The notes under the pieces: model-generated | What the model saw: the letters and a program-made list of their open reading frames with translations, nothing else | Databases searched by the model: none | What the model was told of the DNA's origin: nothing | Shown: one piece after another, positions 7,993 through 14,957 of the stretch | Layout: each line of letters begins with the position of its first letter | Numbering within the stretch: position 1 is the first letter of the stretch | Assembly (NCBI RefSeq): GCF_037076345.1 | Contig: NZ_AP024702.1 | Span: 2,170,001 to 2,234,000, forward strand | DNA length: 64,000 nt | Direction: 5' to 3' | Source: Haloferula helveola | Lineage (GTDB): Bacteria > Verrucomicrobiota > Verrucomicrobiia > Verrucomicrobiales > Akkermansiaceae | Made by a program: the position numbers and the translations under genes

Positions 7993-9474
7993 ATGACCGA
8001 CGCCGCCCAGACGCCGCCATCCCAGTCCACCGAAGCCGAACTGATCGCGGTGCGCCGCGAGAAGCTCGCCAAGCTTCGCGAACTCGGCGTCGACCCCTTC
8101 GGCGCGGCCTTCGAAACCACCCACACGCCCGCCACACTGCGCGAGAACTTCGAGGAAGGCCAGCAGGTCAAAGTCGCCGGCCGTATCACCGGGCTGCGCA
8201 ACATGGGCCGCTCGTGCTTCTTCCACATCGGCGACGTGCTCGGACAGATCCAGGGATTCATCGCGGTCAAGAAGCTGAGCGAAGAACAGCTCGCGATCTT
8301 CGAATGCCTCGACCGCGGCGACTGGCTCGGCATCGAGGGCGAAACGTTCATCACCCGCACCGGGGAGCCGACCGTGAAGGTCGAGAATTTCACCGTGCTC
8401 AGCAAGTCGCTGCGCCCGATGCCCGACAAGTGGCACGGCGTCGCCGACCGCGAACTGAAGTACCGCAAGCGCCACCTCGATCTGATGTCGAACGAGGAAA
8501 GCGCGGCAATCTTCGTCACCCGCAGCCGCATGGTTGCGGAAATCCGGAACTTCTTCCACGAGCGCGACTACCTCGAGGTCGAGACGCCAATGCTCCAGAG
8601 CGTCGCCGGTGGCGCGGCAGCGCGGCCGTTCGAGACCTTCCACAACGCGCTCGGCATGCCGCTGACCATGCGGATCGCGCCCGAGCTGTTCCTCAAGCGC
8701 CTGCTTGTCGGCGGTTTCACCAAGGTCTTCGAGCTCAACCGCAACTTCCGCAACGAAGGTATCTCCCGCCGCCACAATCCGGAGTTCACGATGCTTGAGG
8801 CCTACCAGGCCTTCGGCGACTTCGAGATCATGGCCGAACTGGTCGAAAGCCTCGTCTGCCACCTCGCCGAGACCTTCTGCGGTGGACTGAAGATCGATCA
8901 CAAGGACGAGGAAGGGAACGTCACCCGCACCATCGATCTCACCCGCCCGTGGAAGCGCGCGAACTACCACGACCTCGTCAAGGGGGTGGCCGGCGACGAC
9001 TTTTTCGACATCACGCCCGAGGCGCGCCGCGCCAAGTGCGACGAACTCGGCGTGCAGATCTCCGACGAGATGGAGGACTACGAAGTCATCCAACAGGTCT
9101 TCGAGAAGAAGGTCGAGGAGCACACCTTCGACCCGTGCTTCGTCACCCGCGTGCCGAGCGAGCTGATCCCCCTGGCGAAAGTCACGCCCGGCGGCAAGAC
9201 GGTCGAGGTTTACGAGCTCATCATCAACGGCCAGGAAATCAGCCCCGGCTACAGCGAGCTGAACGACCCGGACGTCCAGCGCGACCGCCTCGAGCACCAG
9301 GCCGGCGGCGAGGAAGAGCAGCTCGTCGACTACGACTTCATCGAGACCCTCGAGCACGGCATGCCCCCCGCCGGCGGCATCGGCATCGGCATCGACCGCC
9401 TCATCATGATGCTCACCGGCGCCCCGACCATCCGCGACGTCGTCCTCTTCCCGCTCCTGAAGAAGAAAGAATAA
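7993..9474 (+). CDS. lysS: Lysyl-tRNA synthetase, class II
   Basis: Charges tRNA-Lys with lysine in the cytoplasm. The 493-residue length is usual. An N-terminal OB-fold anticodon-binding domain (VKVAGRITGLRNMGRSCFFH) precedes the class II core. Motif 1 is around EVETPMLQSVAGGAAARPF, motif 2 around VFELNRNFRNEGISRRHNPE, and motif 3 is GGIGIGIDRLIMMLTG near the C-terminus. I chose ATG 7993 (MTDAAQ), dropping a 13-residue basic extension that overlaps repeat-like intergenic sequence. It stands alone on this strand, followed by a family 1 repeat. Confidence 0.97.
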   Translation: MTDAAQTPPSQSTEAELIAVRREKLAKLRELGVDPFGAAFETTHTPATLRENFEEGQQVKVAGRITGLRNMGRSCFFHIGDVLGQIQGFIAVKKLSEEQLAIFECLDRGDWLGIEGETFITRTGEPTVKVENFTVLSKSLRPMPDKWHGVADRELKYRKRHLDLMSNEESAAIFVTRSRMVAEIRNFFHERDYLEVETPMLQSVAGGAAARPFETFHNALGMPLTMRIAPELFLKRLLVGGFTKVFELNRNFRNEGISRRHNPEFTMLEAYQAFGDFEIMAELVESLVCHLAETFCGGLKIDHKDEEGNVTRTIDLTRPWKRANYHDLVKGVAGDDFFDITPEARRAKCDELGVQISDEMEDYEVIQQVFEKKVEEHTFDPCFVTRVPSELIPLAKVTPGGKTVEVYELIINGQEISPGYSELNDPDVQRDRLEHQAGGEEEQLVDYDFIETLEHGMPPAGGIGIGIDRLIMMLTGAPTIRDVVLFPLLKKKE

Positions 9475-9485
9475 CCCGCCTCATG

Positions 9486-9590
9486 CGCTGCGGCGGACCG
9501 CGCGACTCGTTCCCCCGATGAAGTCGGCGGCAGTCGCGCCCCGTCGTTCCGGCGCCCGAACGGATAAGCGCGAGTGGGCTCGCGCGGTCC
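9486..9590. repeat. REP-like repeat, family 1, long variant
   Basis: The left part GCGGACCGCGCGAC and right part AAGCGCGAGTGGGCTCGCGC carry the inverted termini of the family; the centre differs from the 67-bp copies. It matches the repeat after the first Hcp-like gene (11141-11282) in order of blocks, including CGCGCCCCGTC and GATAAGCGCGAGTGG. Confidence 0.75.
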
Positions 9591-9667
9591 TTCATCCCCG
9601 GCCGGGAAACCGAATCTCCTCCATTTCCGCCTTTCTGCCGGACGGCCGACCGGCTAAATGGTGGAGC

Positions 9668-10582
9668 ATGTGCCGTAGCGGAGTCATCGCGGGAATCGTG
9701 GTCCTGATTCACACGCTCGCGTGTGAAGTCGGCCACGCGAACTTCCGGTTCACCCGCGAGGGCTACGTCACTCCGTTGTCCACCATCCCGCCGAGCTTCG
9801 CACTCAGCGCCGACCCCTACTCCGATCCGGAAGTCACCTTCACCGATCCCGACAGCCACCTCGACCTCAGCCTGCCGGGTCCCTACCGCCTGCATCTCGA
9901 AGTGGCGAACATCGGCAACACCGGCGACACCACCCCCTGCGTGCTGCTCGGAGTGAGCCCACTGGCTTCCTCTTCCCCAGCGGGATCGTGGGCGGTGAAT
10001 CCTGTCTTTTCAGCCGGGGCCGACAACGGGCTCTACCCGTCGCTTGAGGAACCCCTGCCCCGTGAGTTCAACGGCGGAGCCGAGCCGCTGCTCGATACCG
10101 ACGGTGACGGCGTGCCCGACATCAGCGACGACCTGCCCAATGACCCCAACGAAACGGTCGACACCGACGGCGACGGCATCGGCAACAATGCCGACGACGA
10201 CGATGACAACGACGGCATGACCGACAACTACGAGCAGGCGAACGGCCTGAACCCGCTCGTGGCCGACGGTAACGGCGACAAGGACAAGGACGGATGGACC
10301 AACTTCGACGAGTTCGTCACTGGCACCTTCGCCAACGATCCGACTTCCTTCTTCAGGGTTCTGGTCACCCCCGGACCGAGTCCGACCCAGCCGATCACGA
10401 TCTCCTTCCAAGCCCGGGCCGACCGTGTTTACCGGCTCCTCGGAGCGGCCGATCCGTCGGCTTCGTTCGTGCTTCAGAACGGCCCGTTCACACCAGGGTC
10501 CAACGGACCGGCGACCATCGCCCCGACCCCTCCCTCGGCCCCCTACTTCTACAAAGTCGAAATCAACCTGCCCACACCATGA
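9668..10582 (+). CDS. Exported thrombospondin type 3 repeat protein
   Basis: A 304-residue secreted protein. The signal peptide is MCRSGVIAGIVVLIHTLACEVGHA; upstream in-frame sequence is repeat DNA, so ATG 9668 is preferred. The middle has calcium-binding thrombospondin type 3 repeats: DTDGDGVPDISDDLPND, DTDGDGIGNNADDDDDNDG and DKDKDGWTNFDEFVTG. The C-terminal ~80 residues form a beta domain (SFFRVLV ... ITISFQARADRVYRLLG ... YFYKVEINL) that recurs at the end of the protein at 54573-55445. The stop overlaps the start of the Hcp-like gene (ATGA, 10579-10582), so the two are coupled. Likely a surface or secreted partner of the Hcp-like protein; function unknown. Confidence 0.8.
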   Translation: MCRSGVIAGIVVLIHTLACEVGHANFRFTREGYVTPLSTIPPSFALSADPYSDPEVTFTDPDSHLDLSLPGPYRLHLEVANIGNTGDTTPCVLLGVSPLASSSPAGSWAVNPVFSAGADNGLYPSLEEPLPREFNGGAEPLLDTDGDGVPDISDDLPNDPNETVDTDGDGIGNNADDDDDNDGMTDNYEQANGLNPLVADGNGDKDKDGWTNFDEFVTGTFANDPTSFFRVLVTPGPSPTQPITISFQARADRVYRLLGAADPSASFVLQNGPFTPGSNGPATIAPTPPSAPYFYKVEINLPTP

Positions 10583-11121
10583 AACTGATATCCCTCCTCG
10601 TCACCGCCACCTTCCTCGTCACCGCCAGCGTCCGCGCCGCGCTTCCGGCATTCGCCGAGATCAACATGGGCGGCACCGACCTCGAAGGAGAACACAGCTA
10701 CCCCACATTCGGCGGCATTGATGTCTCGACCATGATCCAAGTGACCGCCTTCCGCCACGAGGTACTCCGCGGGATCTCCGCGGGTCGGGTCGAAGGACTT
10801 TCGCACAAGCCGATCACGATCACCAAGCCGATCGACAAGGCAACGCCTCTTCTTTACCGGGCAATCAGTGACGAGCAAACCGGAACCGTCAGGCTCAATT
10901 TCTTCAACAATGATCCGGACACAGGACAGACTCAGCATTTCTTCACGATCGAGCTCACCGGCGCCAAGATCGTCCGCGTCCAGCCGTGGCTGGCCAGCAC
11001 CTACGACCCCGCCGCGGCAAACCTGCCCCCACAGGAAGAAGTGACGATCTACTACGACACCATGACGATCACCAGCGAGAGCGGCGGCACGACGACCACC
11101 GTGAGCTCGTCCGATCGCTAA
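10579..11121 (+). CDS. Exported Hcp-like protein 1
   Basis: A 180-residue protein with the fold signature of Hcp, the hexameric-ring tube protein of type VI secretion: an acidic opening (FAEINMGGTDLEGE), a central strand-helix block SHKPITITKPIDKATPLLYR that matches the conserved 'K.DK.SP.L' of Hcp, then strands through IELTGAKIVRVQPW and EEVTIYYDTMTITSESGG, as at the Hcp C-terminus. Unlike T6SS Hcp, it starts with a clear Sec signal peptide (MKLISLLVTATFLVTASVRA), so it should leave the cytoplasm by Sec. No other T6SS genes occur in the window. Translationally coupled to the preceding thrombospondin-repeat gene. Two relatives lie at 53964-55445. Role unknown; possibly extracellular rings or fibres (inference). 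Confidence 0.75.
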   Translation: MKLISLLVTATFLVTASVRAALPAFAEINMGGTDLEGEHSYPTFGGIDVSTMIQVTAFRHEVLRGISAGRVEGLSHKPITITKPIDKATPLLYRAISDEQTGTVRLNFFNNDPDTGQTQHFFTIELTGAKIVRVQPWLASTYDPAAANLPPQEEVTIYYDTMTITSESGGTTTTVSSSDR

Positions 11122-11140
11122 TTGGACTGGCCGACAGATG

Positions 11141-11282
11141 CGCTGCAGCGGACCGCGTGGCTCCGACCGCGCCCCGTCCTTCGGCCGCCCGCGATGATAA
11201 GCGCGAGTGGACCGCGTGGCTCCGACCGCGCCCCGTCCTTCGGCCGCCCGCGATGATAAGCGCGAGTGGACTCGCGCGGTCC
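11141..11282. repeat. REP-like repeat, family 1, with internal tandem duplication
   Basis: A 59-base block starting GACCGCGTGGCTCCGACCGC is present twice in perfect head-to-tail order (11151-11209 and 11210-11268), followed by the closing arm CTCGCGCGGTCC. The flanks GCGCTGCAGCGGACCGCG match the repeat after lysS. It fills the 167-base gap between the convergent Hcp-like and amylosucrase genes. Confidence 0.8.
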
Positions 11283-11288
11283 GATCCC

Positions 11289-13235
11289 TCAAAGGATCGC
11301 CATGAACTGCAGCGGCTCCATGACGAGCCGCTCGGTCGCGACGATCGACTGCCCGGCGATCAGGTCCGTAAAGGTCTTCCTCAACCCGAGCTGGCGCAGG
11401 CGGGTCGCCGAGACTTCCTCCGGGTGGTCGTTGAAATTCGCGAGGCAGAGGATGCTCTGGCCGTCGTAGACCCGGAAGTAGCCAAAGACGTGCTGGTTCC
11501 CCACGTCGACGAACTCGGTGTGGGTCTCATGGAACGCCTGGTTGTTCTTCCGGATCTGGGAAAGCTTGAGCATGCCATGGAACAGCTTGCCCTCGACCGT
11601 GGTCGGGTCCTTGCGGTTCTCCGCCTTCTCCCAATCGAAGGCAGGCCGGTGGAGCCAGCGGTCGTCGCCCGCCTTCTCGGAGTCGCTTTCGAAATCGTAG
11701 TCATTCGCGATCCCGATCTCGTCGCCGAGGTAGATGAGCGGGATGCCGCCCATCGTGAAGATGATGCCGTAGAGCAGCAAGATACGACGGATGGCGTACT
11801 CGGTCTGCTGCTCATCACCTTCGTAGATCGCCTTCTCCAGTCCGCAGAGCGAAGCGGTCGTGCCGCAGATCCGGGCATCACCGGTCACCGGGTTGTGCTG
11901 AAACAGCCGACCGCGCGCGAAACTCGAAGTGTGCTCGCCGGTGAAGAAGCGGTTGAGGAACCAGCGGTGGTCGTGCGGATTGATCCCGAGTTCCCACAGG
12001 TCACGATCCTCGAAGCCCCAGCCGATGTCGTCGTGGCAGCGCAGGTAGTTGACCCATGAGCATCCCTTCGGCAGCTCGAAGCGCTTCGGCAGCGAGTGAA
12101 GCATCAGGTTCGCATTGCGTGAAGCGAGCGAGTTCCAGAGCTGCACCATCAGCGGCGGGTTGTAGGAAAGGTGGCACTCCTCCTCGGACACGTATTTCTT
12201 GATCTCGTCCGGCGCGACGATCGCTTCCGACTTGAAGATCAGCGCCGGCGCGGCGATCCGGGCGATCGCGTTGAAGGCCTGGATGAGGAGGTGCGCCTGC
12301 TCGAGGTTCTCGCAGCTGCTGCCCTTCTCCTTCCACAGGAACGGGACCGCATCCATGCGCAGCATCTCGACACCCGCGTTGGCGAGGTAGAGCATCTCGC
12401 CCGCCATCGCATTGAAGACGTCCGGGTTCTTGTAGTTCAGGTCCCACTGGAAGTTGTTGAAGGTCGTCCACACCCACTTGCCCAATGCGGTGCGGTAGGT
12501 GAACGAACCGGGGTGGGCGTCGGGGAAAATCGGACGCAAGGTGCGTTCGTACTGATCCGGTTCCTCCCGATCCGGGAACATCCAGTAGTAGCCTTGGAAC
12601 TCTTCCGATCCCTCGCGGGCGGCCATCGCCCAGTCGTGCTCGTCGGAGGTGTGGTTGAAGACGAAGTCGAGCACGAGACTCATCCCCTGCTGCCGAAGCT
12701 CGGCCGCGAGTTCGCGCAGCTCGTCCATGGTTCCCAGATCCGGATCAACCTCACGGTAGCTGCTGATCGCATAGCCACCGTCGTCGTCGCCCGCCGGGCT
12801 CTTGAACAGAGGCATGAGGTGCAGGTAGGTGACTCCCAGCTCCTTGAGGTAGACGATCCGCTCGCGCAGGCCGGAGAGGTCTCCCGAGAAGAGGTCGACA
12901 TAGGCCATCGCGCCGACCACCCGGTTCGACTGGTACCAATGCGTGTGACCTTCGCGAATGGCATCGAGGCTTTTCAGATCCGAGTCGCGCGCCAGCCACG
13001 ACTCGGCGCAGGTGCGGAGGATCTGCTCGACGTGAAAGAAGAAGTCGTAGCTGGGACCATAGACCCGCCACAGCAGGTCGAAAAGCACCGGGAAGTGCCG
13101 CTCCAGCCGGTCCTCGAACGCCGCCCAGTCCGCGCCCTCATTCTCCGTCGGAAAGCTTTTCCGCAGCCGCGGCAGCAAGCGGTGGAGGGAGAGCCGGCTT
13201 TCGTGGATGGTCGGAGGAAGAGCGGTATCGAGCAT
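11289..13235 (-). CDS. Amylosucrase (GH13)
   Basis: Transglucosidase that builds alpha-1,4-glucan from sucrose, releasing fructose. The 648 residues give the full amylosucrase architecture: an all-helical N-terminal domain (~1-90), the (beta/alpha)8 barrel with a long B' domain, and a C-terminal beta domain ending LQFMAIL. Family landmarks are YLHLMPLFKSPAGDDDGGYA, DFVFNHTSDEHDWA, nucleophile Asp in GVEMLRMDAVPFLWK, acid/base Glu in IFKSEAIV, and transition-state Asp in RCHDDIGWGF. ATG 13235 (MLDTALPP) is chosen; farther in-frame codons only add low-complexity sequence. It stands alone. Sucrose hydrolase, a close relative, cannot be excluded without detailed comparison of the active-site loops. 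Confidence 0.88.
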   Translation of the reverse strand: MLDTALPPTIHESRLSLHRLLPRLRKSFPTENEGADWAAFEDRLERHFPVLFDLLWRVYGPSYDFFFHVEQILRTCAESWLARDSDLKSLDAIREGHTHWYQSNRVVGAMAYVDLFSGDLSGLRERIVYLKELGVTYLHLMPLFKSPAGDDDGGYAISSYREVDPDLGTMDELRELAAELRQQGMSLVLDFVFNHTSDEHDWAMAAREGSEEFQGYYWMFPDREEPDQYERTLRPIFPDAHPGSFTYRTALGKWVWTTFNNFQWDLNYKNPDVFNAMAGEMLYLANAGVEMLRMDAVPFLWKEKGSSCENLEQAHLLIQAFNAIARIAAPALIFKSEAIVAPDEIKKYVSEEECHLSYNPPLMVQLWNSLASRNANLMLHSLPKRFELPKGCSWVNYLRCHDDIGWGFEDRDLWELGINPHDHRWFLNRFFTGEHTSSFARGRLFQHNPVTGDARICGTTASLCGLEKAIYEGDEQQTEYAIRRILLLYGIIFTMGGIPLIYLGDEIGIANDYDFESDSEKAGDDRWLHRPAFDWEKAENRKDPTTVEGKLFHGMLKLSQIRKNNQAFHETHTEFVDVGNQHVFGYFRVYDGQSILCLANFNDHPEEVSATRLRQLGLRKTFTDLIAGQSIVATERLVMEPLQFMAIL

Positions 13236-13429
13236 GGACAGGCGAGCTGGGAAGGGTTGGAACACGCAACTTCCATGCCATCGGCCCGGGGTCAACGGTC
13301 GATTCGCCGGAGGCCCGCCAATCCCGGAGGATTCCGGCTTCCGTGCCGCCAAAACGCGAATTCCCTGACGCGTTTGTTAGAATGAGAATGTTAGTCCACG
13401 TGCACAGTTCGGCAGGCTGAAGCAACCGG

Positions 13430-14287
13430 TCAGCCACGCGGCGGGGCCTGACCGTCGGTCAGGCGGATGCCGTCGTCGCTGATCACAATCTTGCGCTTCC
13501 GGAACAACGCCCCGGTCGCCTGCTTGAACGCCTTCTTGCTGACCCCGAGCTCTTGATGGATCACCTCGGCCGGGCTCGAATCGCATAGCTCCCAGAATCC
13601 ACCGCGACGGTGGAGCTCGTCCTCGATCCGCGATTCCAGATCGTTCACCCGCTTGCGCCCGGGCGGGTAGAGCGAGAGGTCGATCTTGCCGTCGTCGCGG
13701 ACCTCCTTGATGTAGCCCTGCGTCCGCTCGCCGGCCCGCAGATCGCGGAATACCTCGTTGGCAAACAGCACGCCGCCGAACTTGCCATCGACGATCGCCT
13801 TGTAGCCCATCTCGGTCTTGCCATACAGCAGCAGCTCGACTTCCTGGCCCGGCTGGTATCTCGGCCGGTCCTGGCTGAGATGGCGGCCCAAGCGCCGGCT
13901 GGCGACGATCCGTCCGCTCTCGGGATCGACGTGAACGTGCACCACGCACGACCGCCCGACCGGCACGCGCTCCCGCTGCTCGCCGAAGGGCAACAGCAGG
14001 TCCTTCTGAAGGCCCCAGTCGAGAAACGAGCCGACACGGGTTTCGGCCACCACCTTGAGGTAGCCGAATTCCCCCGGCATCACTCTCGGCCGCTTCGGCG
14101 TGGCGATGATCCGATCTTCGGAGTCGGTGTAGAGAAAGACCTCGATCGTCCCGCCGAGTTCCCAACTTGCGGGCATCTCCTTGCGCGGCAGAAGCACTTC
14201 TCCCTCCTCGCCCTCGGAATCGAGATAGAGCCCGGGAGGCTTCTCCCGGATCACCTTCAATGCCGCCCACTCTCCGAGTTCCGCCAT
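13430..14287 (-). CDS. CvfB-family S1 RNA-binding protein
   Basis: A 285-residue protein with three consecutive S1-type domains and a C-terminal winged helix, the CvfB (YitL) layout. Domain one opens with WAALKVIREKPPGLYLDS, the second contains VVAETRVGSFLDWGLQKDLL, and the third GYKAIVDGKFGGVLFANEVF followed by GYIKEVRDDGKIDLSLYP; the tail SPAEVIHQELGVSKKAFKQA is the winged helix. CvfB binds RNA and affects virulence gene expression in Staphylococcus; elsewhere it is a conserved post-transcriptional factor of unclear role. Only five bases separate it from the exonuclease gene upstream, indicating an operon. Confidence 0.9.
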   Translation of the reverse strand: MAELGEWAALKVIREKPPGLYLDSEGEEGEVLLPRKEMPASWELGGTIEVFLYTDSEDRIIATPKRPRVMPGEFGYLKVVAETRVGSFLDWGLQKDLLLPFGEQRERVPVGRSCVVHVHVDPESGRIVASRRLGRHLSQDRPRYQPGQEVELLLYGKTEMGYKAIVDGKFGGVLFANEVFRDLRAGERTQGYIKEVRDDGKIDLSLYPPGRKRVNDLESRIEDELHRRGGFWELCDSSPAEVIHQELGVSKKAFKQATGALFRKRKIVISDDGIRLTDGQAPPRG

Positions 14288-14292
14288 ACGCG

Positions 14293-14859
14293 CTATTTCC
14301 AGTCGACCTCGAATTCCTGCAGGTGGCCGCCCTTGTCGTGATACTTCAGGTGGCCGTGCTCGACCGCATACTCGTGGACGCACTTGGTCACCTTGACGTC
14401 GAAGGCGCAGTACTCGGCGATCTTCATCAACGGCTCCCGGTCACCGGTTTTCTTGTACTCCTGCCACCACTTCAGGGCATCGAGTCCGTCAGCCGTTTTG
14501 CCCATTCCCAGCGACCCCTCGGCCACCGCGTCGAGCTTGAGCCGGAAGCCGATGATCTCCTGGGCGGCCAGCATCATGTCGAGATTGATCGTCTGGTCGG
14601 CCAGCTCGCGGATCGTGTAGCCCTGGAGCACCGGGTAGTCGAACTCGACGTGGTTCCAGCCGACCACCAGATCGGCCCGGACGAGCTCCTCGATCAGGGC
14701 GTCGGCCTGGTCCTCGCCGTAGATGTGATACTCGCCGTCGGCGGTGCTGTAGGTCACGCCGACCGACATCCCCATCTTGTCCTTATGCGCCGAGCCGCCG
14801 ACGTCGCCGAAGCTCCGTTGCGTCTCAAGGTCGAAATAGACGATGTTTTTCCCCGCCAC
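14293..14859 (-). CDS. Ribonuclease H-like 3'-5' exonuclease (YprB/DEDD type)
   Basis: A 188-residue single-domain nuclease of the RNase H fold. Exo I is NIVYFDLETQRSFGDVGG (the D-x-E pair), Exo II is VVGWNHVEFDYPVLQ (Asp in NHVEFD) and Exo III is AEYCAFDVKVT. The final catalytic residue has the YprB-type spacing, D-x3-T, rather than the D-x4-Y of DnaQ. The likely reaction is metal-dependent removal of 3' nucleotides from DNA or RNA; substrate is unknown. It is the upstream partner of cvfB (5-base gap), so a role in RNA processing is plausible but inferred. Confidence 0.8.
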   Translation of the reverse strand: MAGKNIVYFDLETQRSFGDVGGSAHKDKMGMSVGVTYSTADGEYHIYGEDQADALIEELVRADLVVGWNHVEFDYPVLQGYTIRELADQTINLDMMLAAQEIIGFRLKLDAVAEGSLGMGKTADGLDALKWWQEYKKTGDREPLMKIAEYCAFDVKVTKCVHEYAVEHGHLKYHDKGGHLQEFEVDWK

Positions 14860-14877
14860 GCGGCGACCCTAGAAAAG

Positions 14878-14935
14878 GAGTGGCGGTTTCCAAGCGCCAT
14901 ATCGGGGCCCGGTGACCTTCGGTCACGATTTCCCT
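14878..14935. repeat. Small hairpin cluster between exonuclease and ATPase genes
   Basis: GGAGTGGCGG followed by CCAAGCGCCA forms a hairpin resembling the family 3 element at 44559-44668, and GGTGACC-TTC-GGTCACG forms a second stem-loop just downstream. No T-run; possibly a processing site or weak terminator after the ATPase gene. Confidence 0.4.
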
Positions 14936-14957
14936 GCGATTTCCGGCCGGAAACCCG

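Noticed and set aside
6568-9357. 929-codon open frame on the minus strand across the lectin-domain gene and lysS
   Set aside because: It runs antisense through lysS, whose motifs are certain; its translation is Leu/Arg/Val/Asp-rich low-complexity without any domain. High GC removes stop codons on the opposite strand.
9475-9667. N-terminal extension of the thrombospondin-repeat protein from 9518
   Set aside because: These codons are within a family 1 repeat; the signal peptide starts at 9668.
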